Below are positions 1 to 6,199 of a DNA stretch of 54,600 bases, piece by piece. Within the stretch, counting starts at the first letter, position 1, and each line of letters starts with the position of its first letter. The notes under the pieces are model-generated. The model was not told the DNA's origin. It saw only the letters and a program-made list of their open reading frames with translations, and searched no databases. Made by a program: the position numbers and the translations under genes. The DNA is from Pseudomonadota bacterium. GTDB taxonomy: Bacteria > Pseudomonadota > Alphaproteobacteria > Rhodospirillales > Casp-alpha2. Where the stretch lies: the NCBI GenBank assembly GCA_027624235.1, contig JAQBYB010000011.1, forward strand, positions 1-54,600, written 5' to 3'.

Positions 1-75
1 CAGAGAATCTTGGCCTTGATTGATGATCTACGCCGAAGACCCGTTCCGGCGTAGGCCGAGGAAATTGACGGCAAG

Positions 76-255
76 GTGGAAAAGACAGGAGAGGTGTGTC
101 TGGATGACGCAAAATTGGTAAAATGGGTCTCCAACGACGGCCAAATCACCGAAAAGGGACAGTCGCACGGTCGCAAAGCTAGTTTTCTTCCATCGGTGGC
201 GGAGATCGCCTACGATTGGCTCAAAATTGAAGGTTATCTGGGAAATGTCGGATAA
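76..255 (+). CDS. possible small CDS of unknown function, weak start
   Basis: An open frame runs from just after a TAG at 52-54 to a TAA at 253-255 that directly abuts the ATG of the next gene, an arrangement that would allow translational coupling. It has no ATG; the best start is GTG at 76 with a purine-rich GAGGAA about 12 nt upstream. The product would be about 59 residues, ending in a hydrophilic then aromatic stretch (SVAEIAYDWLKIEGYLG), which reads like real protein. I do not recognise a family. It could also be the tail of a gene broken near position 52, since the same frame is open from base 1 to that stop. Confidence 0.3.
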   Translation: MEKTGEVCLDDAKLVKWVSNDGQITEKGQSHGRKASFLPSVAEIAYDWLKIEGYLGNVG

Positions 256-1155
256 ATGAACAACCGAAAACTCCAATTCAAGTTCTTGATCGCCGCAACC
301 ATCTTGGCGACCGGCTTAGGTGCCTATTACCCGCTTTCGGCAGCCGAGACAGACGTAGCGGCGCTCGCCAAGAATACCCATTTCCACGGCCTCGCCGTCG
401 ATATGAAAGATCCGTCGCGCCTCTACCTTGCTACGCACCATGGCCTCCATGTGGTTGCCCCGGACGGAAAAGCCGTGCGGGTATCCGACACGGGCGATGA
501 CTTCATGGGATTCACGCCTCATCCGACCGACCCGGCGATCCTTTATGCGAGTGGCCACCCCACGAACGGGGGTAATCTTGGCTTCATCACTTCGTCCGAC
601 GGGGGAAAATCATGGTCGAAACTGGCCGACGGTGTCGGCGGGCCAGTTGATTTTCACCAAATGGATGTGAGCAACGCCAACCCAAACTTCATCGTTGGTA
701 TTTCCGGTGGGCTCCAGGTGAGCAAGGATGGCGGACGTTCGTGGAAAATGGTCGGTCCGGCTCCAAAAGGCACAATCGATCTTGCGGCATCGGCCAGCGA
801 TGCGAATACCATCTTAGCCGCCACCCAGCGCGGGATCGTCAGGAGCACGGATGGAGGGCGGTCGTGGAATGCCGCGCACCTCATTCTACGTCCGACGACC
901 ATGATCGAGTCTGTGGCCGACGGCACCCTATACGCGTTTCAGATTGGCACCGGCCTCATTCGGACAACCGAGCCTAATTGGAATTGGCAATTGGTGAGTA
1001 ACGACTTCGGTGACGCCTATATCCTTCATCTCGCTGTCGATCCGTCGGATAAACAAAAATTATATGTCGTCACCTTCGACTCCAAAACACGCGCACAAGC
1101 GATTCTCGCGAGCCGGGATGGCGGAACTACCTGGACAAAATTCGGTGGCGTTTAG
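256..1155 (+). CDS. secreted BNR/Asp-box repeat protein (F510_1955-type)
   Basis: A 299-residue protein with an N-terminal signal peptide (hydrophobic residues 10-30, cleavage probably near Ala-Ala at 29-30). It carries four Asp-box motifs of the form S-x-D-G-G-x-[ST]-W at about 113-120, 156-163, 197-204 and 286-293, the hairpin signature of sialidase/photosystem-assembly-type beta-propellers. The early HFHGLAVD motif and overall length fit the F510_1955 family of exported propeller proteins, whose substrate is unknown. No catalytic sialidase residues can be identified, so a binding or structural role is as likely as an enzymatic one. The ATG follows directly on the stop codon of a possible upstream small ORF. 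Confidence 0.75.
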   Translation: MNNRKLQFKFLIAATILATGLGAYYPLSAAETDVAALAKNTHFHGLAVDMKDPSRLYLATHHGLHVVAPDGKAVRVSDTGDDFMGFTPHPTDPAILYASGHPTNGGNLGFITSSDGGKSWSKLADGVGGPVDFHQMDVSNANPNFIVGISGGLQVSKDGGRSWKMVGPAPKGTIDLAASASDANTILAATQRGIVRSTDGGRSWNAAHLILRPTTMIESVADGTLYAFQIGTGLIRTTEPNWNWQLVSNDFGDAYILHLAVDPSDKQKLYVVTFDSKTRAQAILASRDGGTTWTKFGGV

Positions 1156-1387
1156 AAGGACCAAGGGTCAGCGGCAAGGTCGTCCACATGTTTCCTTGAG
1201 GTGCTCTAACACCCTTTGCGGTCAAGCGATTGCTCGATCAACGCCGAAAGTGGAAACGAACATTGAATGCGGGCGGCAAGTCAGGACAAAACCAGTGAGG
1301 TCACCGAATAGGAAAGCGGCCATTCCCTGTCTCGCGCCGGTCGGTGCGGCGCCGATTGCCATTCCCCTAGAAATATACGGATGGGGC
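1156..1387. other. non-coding stretch, no feature recognised
   Basis: Between the Asp-box gene and the small membrane-protein gene I see no convincing coding frame. A long open frame crossing the region on the plus strand has an implausible composition (many Arg, Pro, Cys). A short open stretch around 1215-1300 ends in a Lys/Arg-rich peptide that could be the decayed tail of an older gene, but nothing supports a call. Confidence 0.4.
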
Positions 1388-1492
1388 TTACAGGTTATAG
1401 AACAGACCCCACAACCCCAAGGCCAGGATGGCGACCCCGATAATTGTGGAAACCCGGACGACATTGGCGTGGTTGAATTCTTCAGCAGACAT
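1388..1492 (-). CDS. 34-residue single-pass membrane protein
   Basis: A short ORF on the minus strand, ATG at 1492 and TAA at 1388-1390, with a GAGGG Shine-Dalgarno sequence about 9 nt upstream. The product begins MSAEEFNHANVVRVSTI and continues with an uninterrupted hydrophobic segment (residues about 17-33, rich in Ile, Leu, Ala, Gly, ending in Trp-Gly-Leu-Phe-Tyr), the profile of a small single-span inner-membrane protein with a cytoplasmic polar N-terminus. It lies 87 nt downstream of the ferredoxin-reductase-type gene on the same strand and may be cotranscribed. Size and shape resemble small accessory subunits of respiratory complexes, but I do not recognise a specific family. Confidence 0.6.
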   Translation of the reverse strand: MSAEEFNHANVVRVSTIIGVAILALGLWGLFYNL

Positions 1493-1579
1493 AGTCAAAG
1501 ACCCTCGTTGGTTTTTCAGTATTGAAAATCACTATAAACAAAAGGTTCCGGAAGCGAAAGAACGCCTTCGGGGCAGCAA

Positions 1580-2713
1580 TTAAACGTCGATAACGACGCT
1601 TGTCTTCGGCGCCGACGAACAGATCAGCACCTTGCCGACTTCTTCCGGCTGATAGGCATCGTCGACAACGTATTCGATCTCCCCTTCAAGCAAATCCACG
1701 ATGCAGGTGTGACAGACCCCGGCCCGGCAACTGAACGCCGGGGAGATGCCATTGGCCTCGGCCAGGTCCAAAATGGTCTCATGCGCCGGGTCCCAAGGCA
1801 CGCTGATGTTCGATCGTTTAAACGTCACCGTGACGCCGGCGGCGGCGGCGAGGGCGGCGACGGCGGCTTTCGGTTGCTCTTTGGGGCCATCCTTCAGCAC
1901 TGTCGCCGGGCCGAAAAATTCGTAATGAATCCGGGCCTCATCGACGCCCCAATCCAACAGCGCGTTGAACAGCGCCTTCATGAAGGGCGGCGGGCCGCAT
2001 AAATAGAAATCAGCATCCGTTCCCACCGACAGGCTTTCCAGCATCGGAATGGAAATAAACCCGGTGGCGTCATAATCCCGGCCTTTGGAGTCGCCCGGCC
2101 CCGGTTCCGTATAAACGACGTGGGTGGTGATATGGTCGTGGACCTGGGCCAATTCCCGCACATGCGCTCCGAAGGCGTGTTCCGCGCCGTTCTGGACGCC
2201 GTGGATGAACCACGTCGGGCGGCTTGATCCTTGATCGACCAAATGATCGAGCATGCTGATTAACGGCGTCAGGCCGACGCCGCCACTGAGCAACACCACC
2301 GGGCCGTCTTCGGTGTCGTCCAGAAAAAAATCACCGGCGGGCGCCCCCACCTGGACGCACGATCCGACCGCGACATGATCGTGGAAAAAGTTCGACGACA
2401 GCCCCGGCGGCAGATCGGGTTTGTCCTTCGGCGCCGGTTCACGCTTGATCGACAGACGGTAATGGGCGCCGTCGCTCAACAGCGCCGAAGCCGGACTGCT
2501 GGAAATGGTATAGGACCTGGGAACCGGCTTATCGTGGCCTGGAATATCCAGCTTAAAACTCAGAAACTGTCCCGGCTTAAACGCCGCCAGCGGCAGGCCA
2601 TCTTCGGGCGCCAGGATAAACGACGTCACGGTTTCGCTTTCCTTGTCCTTACGACTGACGACGAAGGCCCGTTTGCCCTGCCAACGCCCGGATTGATCTT
2701 GTGATGGTGTCAA
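1580..2713 (-). CDS. flavodoxin/ferredoxin reductase-type oxidoreductase with C-terminal 2Fe-2S domain
   Basis: A 377-residue electron-transfer protein. An FAD-binding barrel carries RSYTIS at 66-71; an NAD(P)H-binding lobe carries GGVGLTP at 144-150 and CGPPPFM at 239-245; after an Ala-rich linker (about 283-293) comes a plant-type 2Fe-2S ferredoxin domain with Cys329, Cys334, Cys337 and Cys365. This is the layout of Hcr, PaaE and phenol/dioxygenase reductases, and the HYEFFGPA stretch near 263-270 also occurs in flavohaemoglobin reductase halves. It probably passes electrons from NAD(P)H through FAD to its own cluster and on to a partner not evident here. The start is TTG with GGAGGG upstream. 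A tiny membrane protein follows 87 nt downstream and is a candidate partner. Confidence 0.85.
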   Translation of the reverse strand: MTPSQDQSGRWQGKRAFVVSRKDKESETVTSFILAPEDGLPLAAFKPGQFLSFKLDIPGHDKPVPRSYTISSSPASALLSDGAHYRLSIKREPAPKDKPDLPPGLSSNFFHDHVAVGSCVQVGAPAGDFFLDDTEDGPVVLLSGGVGLTPLISMLDHLVDQGSSRPTWFIHGVQNGAEHAFGAHVRELAQVHDHITTHVVYTEPGPGDSKGRDYDATGFISIPMLESLSVGTDADFYLCGPPPFMKALFNALLDWGVDEARIHYEFFGPATVLKDGPKEQPKAAVAALAAAAGVTVTFKRSNISVPWDPAHETILDLAEANGISPAFSCRAGVCHTCIVDLLEGEIEYVVDDAYQPEEVGKVLICSSAPKTSVVIDV

Positions 2714-2858
2714 AGCCCTGAACCCTCCGCTTTTCTGCTCCTAAATCGGGGGCACCTTGACGATCTACGTCCTCCAATACAACCATAGGATAACTAGGGG
2801 TTTGGTCCTGCCTCCAGTCCTGATAAGCTATTAGAATTCAGAACCGGGATAGGCGACC

Positions 2859-3377
2859 GTGGCGGTAGCGAAGAAAAATAAAAAGGCGGAAGACAATTTG
2901 GCCTGGGACGCGTTCGTTGCGTGGTGCCAGGAACGGGGTGTTTCCGCTGTTCCGGCCAATCCCTGGACCCTGGCTGCCTATGCCCGTTGGTGCGAACACC
3001 AACAGTCCTGCGAGGACATTACCAAAACCTTCAAGGCCATTTTTCGAATCCATGGCGCCAAATCCCGTAAACGACCGGACCGCGACCCGCTGGTCCTCAC
3101 CACCTTGAGCCAGATCGAAGAGCGCTTGAAGGAAAAAAAGGCGACGGAAAAAAGGAAAGCCAAGGACAAAACCCCACCGTTGTTCCCCGATGACGACATC
3201 CTTGACCCGTCACCCCCGGCTAAATCGAAAAAGAAAAAAAACGCCAAAAAAGCGACGCCGTTAAAGGGTAAGGGAAAGGATAAGGGTAAGACCAAGGCCA
3301 AGGCCGGCGGCAAAAAGACCCGCCCCGGCCTCAGCGCCGGTCCCAGGCTTGTCTCCAAGCGAAAACTGAAGAATTAG
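2859..3377 (+). CDS. hypothetical protein, recombinase N-domain-like head with Lys-rich tail
   Basis: A 172-residue protein starting at GTG after a GGGATAGG purine stretch. Residues about 15-65 (WDAFVAWCQERGV... WTLAAYARWCE... ITKTFKAIFRIH) resemble the helical SAM-like DNA-binding domain at the N-terminus of tyrosine recombinases, where a 'live in different columns, cross in the order' type of helix bundle grips DNA. There is no catalytic domain. From residue about 90 onward the protein is low complexity and extremely rich in Lys, with long KKKK runs and Gly-Lys repeats, like histone H1 tails. Inference: a small, basic, DNA-associated protein. It is transcribed away from the upstream reductase gene, from a 145-bp divergent gap. 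Confidence 0.6.
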   Translation: MAVAKKNKKAEDNLAWDAFVAWCQERGVSAVPANPWTLAAYARWCEHQQSCEDITKTFKAIFRIHGAKSRKRPDRDPLVLTTLSQIEERLKEKKATEKRKAKDKTPPLFPDDDILDPSPPAKSKKKKNAKKATPLKGKGKDKGKTKAKAGGKKTRPGLSAGPRLVSKRKLKN

Positions 3378-3388
3378 CCGTTCTAACA

Positions 3389-3548
3389 GGCTGCTGAAAA
3401 ACCCATGATTTGGTTGAGTGAGCCTTCGAGACGGACCTCCGGTCCTCTTCAGGGTGAGGTATAAGCTATTGTAATTCCTCATCCTGAGCCGCGCGCGCAA
3501 GCGGGCGAGTCGAAGAATTGTTGCCGCAAATCCACTTTTTCAGCAGCC
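3389..3548. repeat. 160-bp MITE-like palindromic element
   Basis: Terminal inverted repeats GGCTGCTGAAAAA (3389-3401) and TTTTTCAGCAGCC (3536-3548) match perfectly over 13 bp, and extend outward imperfectly to a CTA on each side. The interior is itself an imperfect palindrome: CTTCGAGAC...GGGTGAGG on the left is mirrored by CCTCATCCTGAG...GTCGAAG on the right, a sequence style common in dispersed alphaproteobacterial repeats. It has no coding capacity. It fills the gap between the Lys-rich protein gene and the M23 peptidase gene, whose stop codon lies 3 nt outside the right end. Most likely a non-autonomous miniature inverted-repeat element. Confidence 0.7.
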
Positions 3549-3550
3549 GG

Positions 3551-4615
3551 CTAGCGCAATTCAACCACACGCACCACCGACAGCCGTAAAGGGCTGCCCG
3601 CGCCCGCCTTCCGGCTAAGCAGGACTTCTCCCCGATAGCTTCCCGCCGGCCAGGAGGACGCCTTTCGTTTCTTGCCGACGAAGCTAAACCGCCGGGCCTG
3701 GGTCATGGTGATGGCGATGGTCTTGGATGTGATCGGCTTGCCGCCGGGGCCGATAATGCTAAACCGAAGCTGATCGCCCGCCTCGACCCAGTACATATCC
3801 ACCCACAACACCAGCGCCGGCGCATCGCTGGGCAATTGCGCCGCCGCCAGCAGGCCGCTTCGCGCCACCTTGGGGTCGGGCGCGGCGACGGCAAAACCGG
3901 CATTGAAAAGCGCCGTCGCCGGTACGCTCAGCGCCGCCAAGGCGGCTTTGCTCCATAACGGCGCCGGGCCAAGGCCGCATTTCTTCGCGCCCCCCCCCTC
4001 CTGGACTACGCCAACAAACGGATCGATCACGGTTTTGCCTTGGCGCACCGAGAGATGGACGTGCGGAAACTGCGCCCGGCCCGAATTACCGACCAGACCC
4101 AGCCGCTGACCTTGGCTAACGGCGTCACCGGCCTTCACCGCGACGGAGCCCCGGCGCAGGTGGCAATACTGGGTTTCCCAGCCGCCCCGGTGGCGCACCA
4201 CCAAGCCGTTGCCGCATTCCCGGCCCTCAACGGATTTAAGCCCGGCAATGGTGACGTCGATATCCTCCATGCCGTCACGGACAGCCTTGACGACACCGTC
4301 GGCCGACGCCACCACCGGAACCCCTTTTATCATTTCGGTCAGATCCCGGATCGCCAAGTCGATTCCCTTGTGGCCGTCATACGACCTTTTGCCACAGGTG
4401 TAATCGCGAACGCCTGGCCCCGAATCGACATCGACAAAATTCACCAGCCAGCAGTCGCGGGCCGGTTGGCAGTTGATCGGCAGGCTCAAGGTCGGCCTGC
4501 CCTCCGTACGACTTTGGGAGGCGGGCTGGTTGACATCCTGTCCGAACGCCGCCGAACTCAGGAGGACAACCGTGAACGCAAGGGCGACCGCCGGTTTTTG
4601 TAGCAAAACTCCCAT
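3551..4615 (-). CDS. secreted M23 family (LytM-type) peptidase
   Basis: A 354-residue exported zinc peptidase or LytM-like factor. From the chosen ATG (4615) residues 6-25 form a signal peptide. The M23 domain spans about 80-200, with HKGID (zinc ligands His82 and Asp86) and the HVH motif (185-187), so the metal site looks intact. Cysteines around 49-74, 134 and 151 suggest disulfides. The C-terminal 130 residues are a beta-rich domain I cannot name. The family cleaves peptidoglycan cross-links or activates amidases in the periplasm. Longer upstream starts would run into the divergent hydratase gene, and only the 4615 start gives a signal peptide. The stop codon abuts the MITE-like element. 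Confidence 0.8.
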   Translation of the reverse strand: MGVLLQKPAVALAFTVVLLSSAAFGQDVNQPASQSRTEGRPTLSLPINCQPARDCWLVNFVDVDSGPGVRDYTCGKRSYDGHKGIDLAIRDLTEMIKGVPVVASADGVVKAVRDGMEDIDVTIAGLKSVEGRECGNGLVVRHRGGWETQYCHLRRGSVAVKAGDAVSQGQRLGLVGNSGRAQFPHVHLSVRQGKTVIDPFVGVVQEGGGAKKCGLGPAPLWSKAALAALSVPATALFNAGFAVAAPDPKVARSGLLAAAQLPSDAPALVLWVDMYWVEAGDQLRFSIIGPGGKPITSKTIAITMTQARRFSFVGKKRKASSWPAGSYRGEVLLSRKAGAGSPLRLSVVRVVELR

Positions 4616-4680
4616 CCCTTCCCATACCAATTCCTGGCTGAAATAAAAAGCCGCGCTTGTGGGAACGCCGTTTAAGGCAT

Positions 4681-4697
4681 ATATTGCACTGCAATAT
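4681..4697. promoter_or_regulatory. perfect 17-bp palindrome, operator-like
   Basis: ATATTGCA-C-TGCAATAT is a perfect inverted repeat with a single central base, in the gap between the divergent M23 peptidase and MaoC/PhaJ-type hydratase genes, ending 31 nt before the hydratase start. TTGCA/TGCAA half-sites resemble operators described for PhaR-type regulators of polyhydroxyalkanoate genes, which would suit a PhaJ-like product. The sequence shows the palindrome; the regulator is inference. Confidence 0.45.
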
Positions 4698-4727
4698 CTA
4701 ATTTTGCGTCGCACAAAGGACCATTCA

Positions 4728-5210
4728 ATGGAATTAGAACGGGCGAAAGAAGCCATACGGGTCAAGGAAGCCAACGCCATGCTTCATGGCTTCTATTTCG
4801 AAGACCTCAAGGAAGGCATGCGGGCCGCCTACGCCAAGACTATTACCGACGCCGACGTCATTACCTTCGCCGGTATCTCCGGCGACACCAACCCGATCCA
4901 CCTCAATCATGAATTCGCCAGCGAGACCATGTTCGAAGGCCAGATCGCCCACGGCATGCTGACGGCGAGCTTCATCTCCACCGTCATCGGCACCAAGCTG
5001 CCCGGACCGGGCTGCATTTACGTCTCCCAGAATCTGCGCTTCAAGGCCCCGGTCAAGGTCGGCGATACGGTCACGGCGACCTGCACGGTAACCAAGATGA
5101 TCCCGGAAAAACACATGATCGAAATGGAAACGGTTTGTTCCGTCGGCGGCAAGCCGGTTCTTAGCGGCGAAGCCACCATCATGGTGCCGACAAAAGCCGG
5201 CAAAACTTAG
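4728..5210 (+). CDS. MaoC-family (R)-specific enoyl-CoA hydratase, PhaJ-like
   Basis: A 160-residue hot-dog-fold hydratase. The family signature GDTNPIH places the catalytic Asp at 53 and His at 58, as in PhaJ, and AHGML (74-78) and the KVGD turn (110-113) follow as expected. The reaction is reversible hydration of trans-2-enoyl-CoA to (R)-3-hydroxyacyl-CoA, linking fatty acid oxidation to polyhydroxyalkanoate synthesis or serving other acyl-CoA routes. The ATG at 4728 has AAAGGA 8 nt upstream; an extension to 4659 would cross the palindrome and is unlikely. About 18 residues precede the usual family start (MLHGFYFEDL), so initiation at that internal Met is also possible. Single-domain length is normal. 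Confidence 0.85.
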   Translation: MELERAKEAIRVKEANAMLHGFYFEDLKEGMRAAYAKTITDADVITFAGISGDTNPIHLNHEFASETMFEGQIAHGMLTASFISTVIGTKLPGPGCIYVSQNLRFKAPVKVGDTVTATCTVTKMIPEKHMIEMETVCSVGGKPVLSGEATIMVPTKAGKT

Positions 5211-5257
5211 CCCCCTTTACCCTTGACCACGCGGATGGCCACTGACACTTTCCCGCC

Positions 5258-6199
5258 ATGCGTATTTTTCGCCATTTTGAAACCCTGCCCGAAGACGTCA
5301 GAGGCGCCGTCATCGCCATTGGCAACTTCGACGGCGTTCACCCCGGCCATCAGGCGGTCATCAACGAGGCCGGCCTCATCGCCCATGACCTGGGCCGACC
5401 GTGGGCGGTGCTGACGTTTGAGCCGCATCCCCGCAAGCTGTTCGCCCCCGACCGGCCGCCGTTCCGCCTCACGCCGTTTCGCGCCAAGGCGCGCGAGATC
5501 AAAAAACTGGGCGTTGATCTGCTGATCGTGCAGCGATTCAACAAGGCCTTTTCCCAACTGGAAGCAAAAGACTTCGTCGCCAATGCCCTGGTCCGGGGGT
5601 TCGGCGCCAGCCACGTGGTCTCGGGCTATGATTTCGTCTTCGGCCACAACCGAAGCGGCCATTGCGATATGCTGCTGGCGATGGGCGCGGAACAAGGATT
5701 CGGGTTTACCGCCGTCAACGCCATCAAGGACGACACCGGCGAGGCCTATTCATCGACCCGCATCCGCGACCGGCTGCTGGCCGGCGACCCGCGCGGCGCC
5801 GCCGCCATCCTCGGCCGCGATGTTGAAATCGAAGGCCGGGTCATCGCCGGCGAAAGCCGCGGCCACGCCATCGGTTTTCCAACCGCCAACATCGCGCTGG
5901 CGTCCTACCTCAGGCCCGCAGGCGGCGTTTATGCCATTCGCGCCGGCATTGAAAGCGGCGCCGATGTTGAATGGCGGGACGGCGTCGCCAACATCGGGGT
6001 CAGGCCGACCTTCGGCGGCGACACCGTCGTTTTGGAGGTCTATTTGTTCGATTTCGACAACGACCTTTATGGTCGGCGGCTGCGCGTGCGCCTGATTGAC
6101 TTTCTGCGCGAGGAAAAGAAGTTTGACGGCGTTGAGGCTTTGAAGGCACAAATCGCCCTGGATTGCGCCGAGGCAATAGAGATTCTCCAAAAAAGATGA
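5258..6199 (+). CDS. ribF: bifunctional riboflavin kinase/FAD synthetase
   Basis: A 313-residue cytosolic enzyme that phosphorylates riboflavin to FMN and adenylylates FMN to FAD. The N-terminal nucleotidyltransferase half has GNFDGVHPGH (about 22-31) and YSSTRIRDRL near 164-174; the C-terminal flavokinase half has the GFPTANI signature near 206-212 and an EVYLFDFD segment. Length is typical. The stop codon overlaps the ileS start (ATGA), as in the widely conserved ribF-ileS-lspA order. Confidence 0.96.
   Translation: MRIFRHFETLPEDVRGAVIAIGNFDGVHPGHQAVINEAGLIAHDLGRPWAVLTFEPHPRKLFAPDRPPFRLTPFRAKAREIKKLGVDLLIVQRFNKAFSQLEAKDFVANALVRGFGASHVVSGYDFVFGHNRSGHCDMLLAMGAEQGFGFTAVNAIKDDTGEAYSSTRIRDRLLAGDPRGAAAILGRDVEIEGRVIAGESRGHAIGFPTANIALASYLRPAGGVYAIRAGIESGADVEWRDGVANIGVRPTFGGDTVVLEVYLFDFDNDLYGRRLRVRLIDFLREEKKFDGVEALKAQIALDCAEAIEILQKR

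Noticed and set aside
1010-1525. 171-codon open frame overlapping the Asp-box gene
   Set aside because: Its first third is the wrong frame of a well-supported gene and the rest has an Arg/Pro/Cys-rich composition with no motif. The small minus-strand membrane-protein frame is a better reading of 1388-1492.
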